DNA of 62,455 nt from an uncultured Novosphingobium sp. (GTDB lineage Bacteria > Pseudomonadota > Alphaproteobacteria > Sphingomonadales > Sphingomonadaceae), in the NCBI GenBank assembly GCA_946886075.1, contig CAMPHR010000017.1, positions 1-62,455 on the forward strand, in the 5' to 3' direction. Both the position numbers and the translations under genes were made by a program. This document shows positions 24,683 to 34,575 of this stretch, in pieces; position 1 is the stretch's first letter; each line of letters begins with the position of its first letter. The notes beneath the pieces were generated by a model that worked only from the letters and a program-made list of their open reading frames with translations, made no database searches and had not been told where the DNA came from.

Positions 24683-25875
24683 TGCGCGCGCTCACCTGGC
24701 ATGGCAAGCATGACGTCCGTGTAGACACTGTCAATGATCCCGAGATCATCAACCCGCGCGACGCAATCATCAAGATTACCTCGACCGCGATCTGCGGGTC
24801 CGACCTTCATCTTTATGATGGGTATATTCCCACCATGCAGAAAGGCGACATTCTAGGCCATGAGTTCATGGGCGAGGTCGTAGAGACCGGCCCCAAATCG
24901 ACCCTTCAAAAGGGCCAGCGCGTCGTCGTACCCTTCACCATCAGCTGCGGCGGCTGCTTCCACTGTGAAAAGCATCAATATTCCGCCTGCGAAAACAGCC
25001 TTCCTGCCGAAAATCAGGAAATAGCGCAGACGCTCTATGGCCACCCGATGGCGGGGCTGTTCGGCTATAGCCATATGACCGGCGGCTATGCGGGCGGTCA
25101 GGCGGAATATGTCCGCGTGCCCTTTTCCGATGTCGGCCCGATCGTGATCCCCGATGGCGTCGATGACGACAAGGTGCTGTTCCTTTCCGACATCCTGCCG
25201 ACCGGCTGGATGGCTGCGGAAAATGCCGACATTGAGCCTGGCGACACGGTCGCCGTTTGGGGCTGCGGTCCTGTCGGCCTGTTCGCGGTGCAGTCCGCTT
25301 TCCTGATGGGCGCGGAGCGGGTGATCGCCATCGACCATTTCCCCCGCCGCCTGGAACTCGCGCGCAAGTTCGGCGCAGAGACGATCAACTATGAGGAGAG
25401 CAAGACCTACGAAGCCTTGATGGAGATGACCGGCGGCATCGGCCCGGATGCCTGCATCGATTCCGTCGGGCTGGAGGCGCATGGCCTCTTCGCCGACAAT
25501 GTGATCGACCAGCTCAAGGTTTCGACCTTCATGGGCACCGACCGCGCGCATTCCATCCGGCAAGCGATCATCGCCTGCCGCAAGGGCGGGCGCGTGTCGA
25601 TGCCTGCTGTCTATGGCGGCTTTGTCGACAAATTCCCGCTCGGCGCCTTCATGCAGAAGGGGCTGACGCTGAAGACCGGCCAGACCCATGTGCAACATTA
25701 TATGCCCGCGCTGCTCAACGCGATCATGGAGGGCAAGGTCGATACGACCTTCCTCATCAGTCACCGCCTGCCGCTCGAACAGGCAGCCGAGGGTTACCGC
25801 ATGTTCCATGACAAGCAGAATGAAGTGACCAAGATCGTGCTGAAGCCCGGCATGGATCAGGCGCAGGCAGCCTGA
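24682..25875 (+). CDS. Zinc-dependent alcohol dehydrogenase (MDR, formaldehyde-dehydrogenase-like)
   Basis: A 397-residue cytoplasmic NAD(P)-dependent dehydrogenase. The catalytic zinc site is seen in [13 protein letters not shown] and [11 protein letters not shown]. The structural zinc loop is [15 protein letters not shown] with four cysteines. The Rossmann motif is [13 protein letters not shown]. Length and the [14 protein letters not shown] segment fit the glutathione-independent formaldehyde dehydrogenase-like subgroup that occurs in stress operons beside SRPBCC and SDR genes. The real substrate is not known. Confidence 0.92.
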   Translation: MRALTWHGKHDVRVDTVNDPEIINPRDAIIKITSTAICGSDLHLYDGYIPTMQKGDILGHEFMGEVVETGPKSTLQKGQRVVVPFTISCGGCFHCEKHQYSACENSLPAENQEIAQTLYGHPMAGLFGYSHMTGGYAGGQAEYVRVPFSDVGPIVIPDGVDDDKVLFLSDILPTGWMAAENADIEPGDTVAVWGCGPVGLFAVQSAFLMGAERVIAIDHFPRRLELARKFGAETINYEESKTYEALMEMTGGIGPDACIDSVGLEAHGLFADNVIDQLKVSTFMGTDRAHSIRQAIIACRKGGRVSMPAVYGGFVDKFPLGAFMQKGLTLKTGQTHVQHYMPALLNAIMEGKVDTTFLISHRLPLEQAAEGYRMFHDKQNEVTKIVLKPGMDQAQAA

Positions 25876-25888
25876 AATGGAGAGCCCC

Positions 25889-26680
25889 ATGTCCACACGT
25901 AAACTGGCCATCGTAACCGGCGCATCGACCGGCATCGGCTTTGAACTCGCCCATGTCGCGGCGAAGGAGGGTTGCGACCTTATCGTCGTGGCTGACGAGC
26001 CTTTGATCGAAGCGGCGGCGAGAGACTTTGCCCAACATGGCACGAATGTCGAAGCTGTCGAAGCCGACCTTTCGATTACCCAAGGCGTCGACCGGCTGAT
26101 CGCGGCGGCTGGCGGGCGTCAGATCGACATACTGTGCGCCAACGCGGGGCGCGGCGTCGGCCACAGCTTCCTTGAACAGGATGTGGCCGATTGGCGCAAG
26201 GTGATCGACACTAACATCGTCGGCACCCTCTATCTGGTGCAGCAGGTGCTAAGGCAGATGGTGGCCCGCAATGATGGCAAGATACTCGTCACCGGCTCGA
26301 TCGCGGGCTTCATTCCGGGCGCTTTCCACGCCGTCTATAATGGGACGAAAGCCTTCATCGACAATTTCGTCGAGGCGATCCGTAATGAGATCAAGGAAAG
26401 CGATGGCGTGACCATCACAAACCTGATGCCGGGAGCCACGGACACCGAATTTTTCGACCGAGCCGACATGAATGACACCAATGTCGGCGAGATGAAGAAG
26501 GATGATCCCGCCAAGGTCGCACGCGACGGCTGGGATGCGATGATCGCGGGCAAGGCGCACATCGTTTCGGGCTGGAAGAACAAGGTGCAGGTGGCCGCCG
26601 CCCATGTTGCTCCTCCCAGCCTGATGGCGCAGTTCCATCGCAAGCTCGCCGAGCCCGACAGCGACAAGGAAAAGGAGTAG
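25889..26680 (+). CDS. Short-chain dehydrogenase/reductase
   Basis: A 263-residue NAD(P)-dependent classical SDR. TGASTGIG is the cofactor glycine motif, CANAGRG the NAG-type motif, VTGSIAG carries the catalytic Ser, and YNGTKAF is the YxxxK pair. The ATG at 25889 follows GGAGAG better than the one at 25877. It begins 13 bp after the alcohol dehydrogenase gene and closes the stress operon. The C-terminal segment PSLMAQFHRKLAEPDSDKEKE is a typical hydrophilic end. Confidence 0.92.
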   Translation: MSTRKLAIVTGASTGIGFELAHVAAKEGCDLIVVADEPLIEAAARDFAQHGTNVEAVEADLSITQGVDRLIAAAGGRQIDILCANAGRGVGHSFLEQDVADWRKVIDTNIVGTLYLVQQVLRQMVARNDGKILVTGSIAGFIPGAFHAVYNGTKAFIDNFVEAIRNEIKESDGVTITNLMPGATDTEFFDRADMNDTNVGEMKKDDPAKVARDGWDAMIAGKAHIVSGWKNKVQVAAAHVAPPSLMAQFHRKLAEPDSDKEKE

Positions 26681-26813
26681 CGCGAACGAAGCGCCCGTAA
26701 CGCTTCACCCCTCTTTTACCTTGCGGCAAGCTCGCGCAGCGCTATGAAGAGCGCGCTGGGTCGCGCCATGGGGGGCTTGCACGGACAGATCCGGCGAGGC
26801 TGGGGGGAAAGCC

Positions 26814-29800
26814 TTGGGCGCTATAGGGAATTTGTGTCGGATATTGGCCGGGCTTGGTGCTCTGGGCCTGTCATCGGCGCTGACTGCGCAGCCGGATATT
26901 GACCGGCCGCTGCTGCAGGACAGCTTTCGCATCGGCAGTGGTGGTGGAGCGCTCTGTCAGGCGCAAAGCGTCAATGGCGATCCGGCAAGCCGCACCATGT
27001 TCGATCGCGCCTGGGCCGTCGTTTGCCGCGACGCCGCGCGGCCGATAGGACGCATCTATGCATTCCGACGGAGCGAGGCGGGCAATGAAGCGGCCCTGCT
27101 CGAACGGCTGGCAGCTTCGCGCCACGCTTCTGTAAACTGCAGCGCACCGGGCGGCATGACCTTGCCCGATGTCGGTGCGGTGACAGTCCGCAACTGCTCC
27201 AGCCAATCGGGTGCCTACCGCATCCTGTCAGCTGAGCGCGGCAAGACGCTCTACGTGACCCAAGGTTTCGCGCCCTACGATACGGTCCTGGACCTTGGCC
27301 TGCGCACCGTCATTCTGGGACGAAGCGTGCCCGGAAAGATCGACATCGTCACCACCGGCGGCAGCAACGCAGCAGCCTTCGCCAGGATGCAGGCGGCGAC
27401 CCTCGATCCGCAGACGGTAATGGCGGAGGGGTATCGCCGCAACGCATCGGGCAACTATGCCGAAGCCGCTGAATTTTTCGACAGCCTCACCGACCGCCTG
27501 ACCCATGATCCGGACATGCGGGCGCTCAGCCCTGCCGAGCAGGCCAACCGGCGGCACGAATATCTCGTCAATCACGGTCTGCAATTGTCCAATCTTGGCC
27601 TGTTCGACCAAGCTGACGCGGCCTTTGCTCAGGCGCGCGCCGTGCCGACGGCCGATGCCGTCCAGCTGCGCCTGCGCCGCAATTTCGAGGCGGTGCATCA
27701 CCTTAATCAGCAGGACCTTCAGGGTGCGCTGGCCCTGCTTGACCGGTCGGCGGAAGGGAGCGCAACGCTCGCTACCGGCGTTGACGGCGCGGTGACGCTG
27801 CCCAGTGACGTGGCGGCGGAACTCAGCAGCGGCGCGCCTGAAACGCGCGCGCTTGGCGTGCGTCAGGATACGGCGCTCACGCCCGGCGAGCGCGCCGCCA
27901 TCCTTGACGCGCAGGCACAGCAATTGCGCGGAACGATCCTGCGCCTGTCCGGCAAGCCTCTGGAGGCACGCGCCGTCCTGGCTCAGGCGCTCGACGGCGT
28001 ACAGCGGGTTCGCGATGGCCGCGTGACATCGATCACCCGCCTGCGCGCGCAGCTGCTGGGTGAGATCGCCCTGACCGATGAAGCCGAACGCAATTATGAC
28101 GGCGCGGAGGCGCGGCTCAATCAGGCCGTCAACCTGATCGCATCGCAATATCCCGAAACTATGGCCCTTAATGGCGCGCGCGCGCGGCTGGGCGCATTTC
28201 TGGTGCGGCGTGGGCGCACTGACGAGGCGCTGAAGACCTATCGCGCGATCATGGCGTCCACCATCGCCAACCGTGGCACGCTGACGGCGATGGCGAACCA
28301 GTTGCAGCCCTATTTCAGGCTGCTCACCTCCGAAATGCCCCGACGGCCTGAACTTGCCGCGGATCTGTTCGAAGCGTCGCAATTGCTGGTGCGTCCCGGT
28401 GCGGCCGAGACGCTGGAACTGCTCAGCCGTGAATTGTCGGTAGGCAATGGAGAGGCCGCCCGCCTGTTCCGCCAGTCCATATCCCTGTCCCGCGACATGG
28501 AGCGGGGTCGCATCGCGATCGCCCAGCTGCGCGAAGCGGGCAGGGACGACAGCACCACCCAGGACGAGATTGCGCGGCGACAGGGCGAGATTGATGCGCT
28601 GGCCACTGATCAGGCGGCAACGCTGACCGCCCTGGCCGCCTATCCCCAATATCGCGCCGTCAGTCCGCAGGCGCTGACCCTTGGCGAAATGCGCGGCACG
28701 TTGAAGGCGGGGGAGGGCTATTACAAGCTCGCGCAGCTTGGCGATGCGCTCTACGCCTTGTGGATCGATGCGCAGGGCGCCACTGGTTTCCGCCTCTCCG
28801 CCAGCGCAAGCGAGGTGGCACGCAAGGTGGCGGCTTTGCGCGATACGATCTCGATCGATGTGGCCGGGGTGCAATCCACCTATGCGCTCGACCTGCCGGT
28901 GGCGCGCAGCCTCTATCTGGACCTGTTCGGCCCGATCGATGATCGGCTGAAAGCTGCCCCGCATCTGATCTTCGAGCCCGACGGCGCGATGCTGCAACTG
29001 CCAGTCAACCTGCTGGTCGCCAGTCAGCCGGGCGTCGACGCCTATGCAGCGCGTCTGGCGAAGGGAGGCGACGAGTTCGACTTTCGCGGCGTCGATTGGC
29101 TGGGCCGTGATCATGCGGTGAGCACGGCCTTGTCGGCGCGCGCCTTCCGCGACGCGCGGCTGACGCCGCCATCGGGCGCTCGTCAAAGCTATATCGGTTT
29201 TGGCGACAATGCGCCGCTTGCCGGGCCAAGACTTGCCGCGCTGACCCGTGGCGCGTTGCCCGGCGGCGCTGAAGACTGCCGCTGGTCGCCCGCCCAATGG
29301 AACCACCCGATCCCGGCGGACGAGCTGCGTCAGGCAGCGCAGGCAGTCGGAACATCGGGCAGCGAACTCGTGACGGGCGCGGCTTTCACCGATGATGCGG
29401 TCAAGGCGCGCGGCGACCTTGACCATTTCCGCATCCTGCATTTCGCAACCCATGGCCTGGTGACGCCGCCGCGTGCCGGATGCCCGGCCCGACCCGCCTT
29501 GCTGACCAGCTTCGCGCCCAAGGCCGGGTCGGACGGGCTGCTGCAATTTGGCGAGATTTTCGACCTGCGCCTGAACGCCGATATGGTCATTCTGTCGGCC
29601 TGCGACACGGCGGGCGCAGCAGGCGCTGAAACGACCCGTGCCGCCGGGCTTTCGGGCAGCGGAGGCGCGCTTGACGGGCTGGTGCGCGCCTTTATCGGTG
29701 CCGGTAGCCGGTCGGTGATTGCGAGCCATTGGCCTGCTCCCGAGGAATATCGAGCGACCGAGAGGCTGATGTCAGGGCTGTTCGCTGCGGCTCCTGACGA

Positions 29801-29930
29801 GCCCGTCGCGCAAGCGCTGCGCCGGGCCCAGCTTCGCCTGATGGACGACGCTGAAACCTCGCATCCCTTTTACTGGTCGGGCTTTGCCATCATCGGCGAT
29901 GGTGCGCGTCCCTTGATCGCCCGGCCCTGA
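26814..29930 (+). CDS. Periplasmic TPR-CHAT (caspase-like) protein
   Basis: A 1038-residue protein. A signal peptide (to about residue 25, SSALTAQ) is followed by a unique Cys-containing region, then TPR-like helical repeats (about 190-500), and a C-terminal CHAT domain (about 690-1030). The caspase-type dyad is intact: His880 in LHFATHG and Cys930 in VILSACDTAG, followed by FIGAGSRSVIASHWP. CHAT peptidases cleave partner proteins, as in Craspase and gasdermin systems, but those are cytoplasmic; this one appears exported. CHAT genes often sit with CHASE2 cyclases and two-partner secretion genes, as here. It is 4 bp upstream of the cyclase gene and may process the exoprotein or report its secretion state. 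Confidence 0.87.
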   Translation: MGAIGNLCRILAGLGALGLSSALTAQPDIDRPLLQDSFRIGSGGGALCQAQSVNGDPASRTMFDRAWAVVCRDAARPIGRIYAFRRSEAGNEAALLERLAASRHASVNCSAPGGMTLPDVGAVTVRNCSSQSGAYRILSAERGKTLYVTQGFAPYDTVLDLGLRTVILGRSVPGKIDIVTTGGSNAAAFARMQAATLDPQTVMAEGYRRNASGNYAEAAEFFDSLTDRLTHDPDMRALSPAEQANRRHEYLVNHGLQLSNLGLFDQADAAFAQARAVPTADAVQLRLRRNFEAVHHLNQQDLQGALALLDRSAEGSATLATGVDGAVTLPSDVAAELSSGAPETRALGVRQDTALTPGERAAILDAQAQQLRGTILRLSGKPLEARAVLAQALDGVQRVRDGRVTSITRLRAQLLGEIALTDEAERNYDGAEARLNQAVNLIASQYPETMALNGARARLGAFLVRRGRTDEALKTYRAIMASTIANRGTLTAMANQLQPYFRLLTSEMPRRPELAADLFEASQLLVRPGAAETLELLSRELSVGNGEAARLFRQSISLSRDMERGRIAIAQLREAGRDDSTTQDEIARRQGEIDALATDQAATLTALAAYPQYRAVSPQALTLGEMRGTLKAGEGYYKLAQLGDALYALWIDAQGATGFRLSASASEVARKVAALRDTISIDVAGVQSTYALDLPVARSLYLDLFGPIDDRLKAAPHLIFEPDGAMLQLPVNLLVASQPGVDAYAARLAKGGDEFDFRGVDWLGRDHAVSTALSARAFRDARLTPPSGARQSYIGFGDNAPLAGPRLAALTRGALPGGAEDCRWSPAQWNHPIPADELRQAAQAVGTSGSELVTGAAFTDDAVKARGDLDHFRILHFATHGLVTPPRAGCPARPALLTSFAPKAGSDGLLQFGEIFDLRLNADMVILSACDTAGAAGAETTRAAGLSGSGGALDGLVRAFIGAGSRSVIASHWPAPEEYRATERLMSGLFAAAPDEPVAQALRRAQLRLMDDAETSHPFYWSGFAIIGDGARPLIARP

Positions 29931-29934
29931 CCGG

Positions 29935-31977
29935 ATGGCCGCGCAAGGCCTGTTGCGCCGGGGTGGGCGCGTGATGAAGGACGCGGGGCGGTGGCGGCTT
30001 GCCGGAACCGCGCTGCTGCTGCTGCTCGCCCTCTTCGTTGCGGGCTGGGACTGGAGCAAGCCGTTAGGCGGCGCCGGGTCGCAGCGCGAGATTCCTACGG
30101 CAGACGCCGAACGCGGCCTCTATGACTGGCGCGCGGCCGCCTTCGCCCCTCGAGTAGAACAGGACAAGCGCGTCCTGATGGTCGTTTATGACGACCAGAC
30201 ATTGATCGCCACGCGAAAGCGGTCTCCGCTCGATCGCGGCCTGCTAGCCCGTGCGTTGCGCAACATGGACAGCATGGGCGCCAAGTCGATCGGCATCGAC
30301 ATCCTGTTCGATCAGCCGCAGGACGAGGACGCGCAGTTGCTCTCCGCGCTACGGGCCATGCGCACGCCGGTCTGGATCGGCTATGCCAATTTTGGCGATA
30401 ATCGCGAACAGATCATATTCGAACAACAGCAGTATCTCGACCGTTTCATCGCGCAGGCGCGGACCGATCATGTCAGGCCCGCCAGCATCCGCCTGGAAAC
30501 GGACAGCGACAATGTCGCGCGCAGCTGGCCAAAGCCGGTCCCGGGGCAACCGCCGCTGCTGTCCCTGGCGATGCAGCCGTCGCAAGCCTTCGCCCAATAT
30601 CGTGGCGCCATCCAGTTCCGCATGCCGCGCGCGCAGGCGGACGGGTCCGAAGAGCCAGTTATCCCCAGCCTGCAGATCGACCTGCTCGCCGATCCCACCA
30701 TGGCCGCTGCGCTGGCGCCGATAGTGCGCGGCCGTCACATATTGATCGGTGGCGATATCGTCGACATCGACCAGTTCGAAACCCCGCTGTCCGGGCGGCA
30801 GGCGAAATCGACCATGATCGGGCTGGAAGTTCACGCGACGATGCTGGCGCAGCTGCTCGACGACGCCCTGTTGCCTGCGGTGCCCGGTTGGGCGCTATGG
30901 ATCGGGGCAGCACTGATCGTGCTGGCCGCAGCGATGACCAGCCTAGCCGATCTGCGATGGTTCTGGCTTGTGCCCGCGCTCGGCCTCCAAGCGGGCGCGA
31001 TCGCTGGCGTGCCATTATGGTTGCAGGCCAGCGGCTGGGACACAAAGGGCCTGCCCGCAGCGGGCTGGGCGCTGGGCTGGGTGATCGCCTTCGCCGCCGT
31101 CAGCGCCGCCGCGCGAGCGGTCAATTCGCAGCAGCGCCGCTTCGCCCAAGCCGCGCTCGGCAAATATCTCCCCCGCGACATCGCCGCGCAAATCCTCGCT
31201 GAGCCCGAGAAGCTGGCGCTCCATGGTGAAAAGCGGCCGATCTTCACCCTGTTCACCGACCTTGAGGGCTTCACCAAGCTCAGCCACGCTATCGCGCCGG
31301 AAATGGTCGCTCAGCTGCTCAACCGCTATCTCGACATGTTGAGCGACGTGGTGCTCGCCCATGGCGGGACGATCGACAAGTTCGTGGGCGATGCTGTCGT
31401 CGCTTTCTGGGGGGCGCCGATCGCGCGGGCGGATGACGGGCGCAACGCCGCGCTCGCCGCTTATGCGATGTGGGAGGCGGGCGAGCGGTTCCGGCAGGAT
31501 CTGCCACCCGGCGTACCGCCGATCGGGCGCACCCGCGTCGGGCTGCACCATGGGGACGCGATCGTCGGCAATTTCGGTGGCGAGGGCCGCATTCAATATA
31601 CAGCGCTTGGCGACAGCATGAACACGGCGGCGCGACTGGAGGCGGCGAATAAGCCGCTGGAAACGTCGGTGCTGGTTTCGCGGGAGGCGATGGAGCGATC
31701 GGGCCTGGACTGGTGGCGACCGATGGGGCGGGTGCGGCTGCGTGGGCGCGCGACGCCGGTTGACCTGTTTGAACCTGCCCCCGGCTTCCCTCCTCAAGAT
31801 CGCGATCTGCTGAGTGAAGCGCTCGCAGCCTTCGATACCGAAGATGCGGAGAAACGGGCGCAGGCATTGTCCAGCTTGGAAGCGGTGGCGCAGAAGCATC
31901 CGGATGATGCGGGAATCGCCAATCTCGTGTATCGCTATGGATATATAGGGGACGGAGGAATTTATGGTCTTGGCTAG
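29935..31977 (+). CDS. CHASE2-domain class III adenylate cyclase
   Basis: A 680-residue inner-membrane signalling enzyme. One N-terminal membrane helix is followed by a periplasmic CHASE2 sensor (about 55-300, VLMVVYDDQTLIA, then GAKSIGIDILFDQP). Three more helices follow (about 318-400), then a cytoplasmic cyclase domain (about 430-610) with metal-binding Asp residues in FTDLEGFT and FVGDAVVAFWG, and the TALGDSMNTAARLEA segment. The Lys in TIDKFVGD suggests ATP rather than GTP. It should make cAMP in response to a periplasmic cue. The stop overlaps the next gene by 14 bp. Matching effector and phosphodiesterase genes lie further on in the same cluster. Confidence 0.92.
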   Translation: MAAQGLLRRGGRVMKDAGRWRLAGTALLLLLALFVAGWDWSKPLGGAGSQREIPTADAERGLYDWRAAAFAPRVEQDKRVLMVVYDDQTLIATRKRSPLDRGLLARALRNMDSMGAKSIGIDILFDQPQDEDAQLLSALRAMRTPVWIGYANFGDNREQIIFEQQQYLDRFIAQARTDHVRPASIRLETDSDNVARSWPKPVPGQPPLLSLAMQPSQAFAQYRGAIQFRMPRAQADGSEEPVIPSLQIDLLADPTMAAALAPIVRGRHILIGGDIVDIDQFETPLSGRQAKSTMIGLEVHATMLAQLLDDALLPAVPGWALWIGAALIVLAAAMTSLADLRWFWLVPALGLQAGAIAGVPLWLQASGWDTKGLPAAGWALGWVIAFAAVSAAARAVNSQQRRFAQAALGKYLPRDIAAQILAEPEKLALHGEKRPIFTLFTDLEGFTKLSHAIAPEMVAQLLNRYLDMLSDVVLAHGGTIDKFVGDAVVAFWGAPIARADDGRNAALAAYAMWEAGERFRQDLPPGVPPIGRTRVGLHHGDAIVGNFGGEGRIQYTALGDSMNTAARLEAANKPLETSVLVSREAMERSGLDWWRPMGRVRLRGRATPVDLFEPAPGFPPQDRDLLSEALAAFDTEDAEKRAQALSSLEAVAQKHPDDAGIANLVYRYGYIGDGGIYGLG

Positions 31978-32677
31978 GGGGGCGATCGCGCTCGGCATAG
32001 CGGTGGCTTTGGCGGCGGCTCCCGCATGGGCCGACAGCCTGGTTGTGCGGTCTTCGGGTCCTTCCGCTGGTATCTACGCGCCAGGCAAGAAGCTTGCCGA
32101 TGGCGGATCGCTGCTGCTGAAGGCGGGGGATGTGGTGACCCTGCTGGATGCGAAGGGCACGCGGACCTTGCGCGGCCCAGGGCGTTTCGGCGTGACAGCG
32201 ACGGCAGCCGTGCCTGCATCCAACATCACCATGGCCGCGCTGCTCGATACCAAGCGGGTGCGGCGCGCTCGCACCGGGGCCGTAAGAGGCGCCGTGGGTG
32301 AAGGCCCTGCAGCGGCGAAGCGGCCCAATTTGTGGCTGGTCGATGTGGCGCAGCCCGGGCAGCTGTGCGTCACCGATCCTGCTGCCGTGCGCATCTGGCG
32401 GGCCGACGCGGCAAAGCCAGCGATCGTCCGCATCAACGGCGGCGGCGTGCAGGCATCCGCCGACTTCGCCGCCAACGAGGCGATTGCGGGCTGGCCTGCT
32501 GCGCTCCCGGTCAAGGATGGCATGGCCTATCGCATCGAAGCTGGCGGGCGTTCGGTGGACATCCGCTTCGCGCTGCTCGGATCGGCTGGCGCCGGTATCG
32601 ATGACACGGCGTCGGCGCTGATCGCGAAAGGCTGTCAGGCGCAGCTCGATCTGCTGATCGATACGGCAGCGCGCTAA
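31964..32677 (+). CDS. Periplasmic protein of unknown function in CHAT/TPS cluster
   Basis: A 237-residue protein with a signal peptide (cleavage near APAWADS). The first half, GGSLLLKAGDVVTLLDAKGTRTLRGPGRF, resembles FecR-type beta-strand modules found in similar CHAT-CHASE2-TPS clusters, but the match is weak. One Cys (QLCVTD) and a late one (AKGCQAQ) could form a disulfide. It overlaps the cyclase gene by 14 bp, so it is coupled to it and could be part of the periplasmic sensing side. Confidence 0.6.
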   Translation: MVLARGAIALGIAVALAAAPAWADSLVVRSSGPSAGIYAPGKKLADGGSLLLKAGDVVTLLDAKGTRTLRGPGRFGVTATAAVPASNITMAALLDTKRVRRARTGAVRGAVGEGPAAAKRPNLWLVDVAQPGQLCVTDPAAVRIWRADAAKPAIVRINGGGVQASADFAANEAIAGWPAALPVKDGMAYRIEAGGRSVDIRFALLGSAGAGIDDTASALIAKGCQAQLDLLIDTAAR

Positions 32678-32790
32678 ACATTTGATAAGCAGCCGGGTGA
32701 TGGGCACAGCGCCTTCACCCGGACGGTCGCAGTGACAGGGATGACAGGCCACAAGGCCGCTTCCCGCCTGTTTTGGGGGTTGATAGGTCG

Positions 32791-34575
32791 ATGGGGTTTC
32801 AGGGGGCAAGATCCCGCTATGTGGGGCGTGCGCAGTGGCGGCTGGCGCTGGCATTGACGGCGATGATCCCGGCGGTGGCGCTGGCGCAAGTCGCGCCGCG
32901 TGCGCCGACGCGTGAGGAGCTGTCTCCGGGGCGGCAGGCGGCCGATGTGCCGGGCGAAGGCAGCCGTCTGCGCGTCGAGGGCGGGGTAGAGCGCGCGCCC
33001 TGCCCCTTGGCCGATCCCCGTTTCGCCAATGTCACCGTGAATTTCGCCGATGTGCAGTTCGACGGCCTGCGCGGCGTCGATGCCAGCATCTTGAAGGATA
33101 GCTGGAGCGACCTTGCCGGGCGCGACATCCCGATCGCCAGCCTGTGCGAGGTCCGCGACCGTGCCGCGACCGCGCTGCGCCAGCTGGGCTATCTCGCAGC
33201 CGTGCAAGTTCCGCCGCAACGGATCGAGAAGGGCGGCACCGTCCGCTTCGACATATTGATGGCGCGGCTGGTCGCCATCGAAGTGCGCGGCGATGCGGGC
33301 CGCAGCGAAAAGCTGATCGCCGCGCATATGGAAGCGCTCAAAGGTCAGCCGCTGTTCAATGTGCATGAAGCGGAACGGCACCTGCTGCTAGCGCGCGATC
33401 TGCCGGGTTATGACGTGCGGCTGGCATTGCGCCCGGCCGGGACAGCCCCGGGCGAGGTGATCGGCGAGGTTCAGGTGGTCCGCCGCCGGATCGAGCTGGA
33501 CGCCAATCTCCAGAACCTCGGCAGCAATGCCGTCGGCCGCTTCGGCGGACTGGCGCGGGTGCGGCTCAACGACCTGACCGGCATGGGCGACAGCACGGTG
33601 CTGAGTATCTTCAACACCGTGCAGCCCGATGAGCAGACGGTCCTGCAGGCCGGGCACAGCATGGCATTGGGCAGCGATGGACTGCGGCTGTCGGGCGACT
33701 TCACCTATGCCTGGAGCAAACCGGATATCGAGGGGCTCGACCTCAAGTCCCGGACGCTGATCGCGACGGCGGCGCTCTCTTATCCGCTGGTGCGGCGGCA
33801 AGTGCATACGCTGCTGGCGAGCGGCGGGCTTGATGTCGTCAATCAGGACCTGCGCATCGGCTCACTGCCCCTCTCGCGCGACCGGCTCCGCGTGCTCTTC
33901 CTTCGGTTGGAGGGCGAGGCGATCGACCCTGAAAGCCTGACGAGCACGACAGGCTATTCAGGCGTCGAGCCGAAATGGCGGATCGGCGGAAATCTGGAAG
34001 TGCGCCAGGGTCTGGCCGGGCTCGGCGCGAGCGAACCTTGCGGTTTTGCAGCTGCTTGTGTGCCGACCGGACAACTTGATGGCGCCGCCTCGGCTTTTGT
34101 GGTGAGGGCCGGGGCGCAGGCGGAATATCGCCCCGTTCCAAGGCTTACCTTCGCGCTATCGCCACGGGCACAATATAGCCCCGACGCCCTCCTCTCCTAC
34201 GAGCAGATGAGCGCGGGCAACTATACCGTCGGGCGCGGCTATGATCCGGGTACATTGACGGGGGACAGCGGCGTCGGCTTCGGCGCGGAAGTCCGCTATG
34301 GCCGCGTCCTGCCGCGCAGCCCTCGCGGGATCGCGGTGCAGCCCTTCCTGTTCTTCGACGCGGCATGGATGTGGCGTCACAGCAGCGCCTTTGTGGGAGG
34401 CAATCCGCAAAAGCTCTTTTCGGCAGGTGGCGGCATGCGGGCGACCTGGTCCAACCATGCCCGGCTCGACCTCACCTTGGCGACCCCGCTGCGCCGGGCT
34501 GGCGTTCAGGAAGAACGCGGCGACACCCGGCTGCTGCTTTCTTTCACCACGCAAATTCTGCCGTGGAGGCGTTGA
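32791..34575 (+). CDS. TpsB transporter (ShlB/FhaC/HecB) for the adjacent exoprotein
   Basis: A 594-residue outer-membrane pore of a two-partner secretion system. Signal peptide (ending ALAQ), then two POTRA domains (about 75-230: ANVTVNFADVQFDGLRGVDA, then GTVRFDILMARLVAIEVRGDAG, NVHEAERHLLLARDLPGYDV). The barrel carries the YTVGRGYDPG loop equivalent to the conserved VRGY motif and ends FTTQILPWRR. The next gene, encoding the TpsA exoprotein, starts on the last base of its stop codon (TGATG). This is the only one of the three TpsB-like genes in the window with its own TpsA. Confidence 0.93.
   Translation: MGFQGARSRYVGRAQWRLALALTAMIPAVALAQVAPRAPTREELSPGRQAADVPGEGSRLRVEGGVERAPCPLADPRFANVTVNFADVQFDGLRGVDASILKDSWSDLAGRDIPIASLCEVRDRAATALRQLGYLAAVQVPPQRIEKGGTVRFDILMARLVAIEVRGDAGRSEKLIAAHMEALKGQPLFNVHEAERHLLLARDLPGYDVRLALRPAGTAPGEVIGEVQVVRRRIELDANLQNLGSNAVGRFGGLARVRLNDLTGMGDSTVLSIFNTVQPDEQTVLQAGHSMALGSDGLRLSGDFTYAWSKPDIEGLDLKSRTLIATAALSYPLVRRQVHTLLASGGLDVVNQDLRIGSLPLSRDRLRVLFLRLEGEAIDPESLTSTTGYSGVEPKWRIGGNLEVRQGLAGLGASEPCGFAAACVPTGQLDGAASAFVVRAGAQAEYRPVPRLTFALSPRAQYSPDALLSYEQMSAGNYTVGRGYDPGTLTGDSGVGFGAEVRYGRVLPRSPRGIAVQPFLFFDAAWMWRHSSAFVGGNPQKLFSAGGGMRATWSNHARLDLTLATPLRRAGVQEERGDTRLLLSFTTQILPWRR

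Noticed and set aside
27228..29729. 833-codon open frame on the minus strand opposite the CHAT gene
   Set aside because: The plus strand encodes intact TPR and CHAT motifs; the antisense translation is Arg/Gln/Gly-rich without domains.
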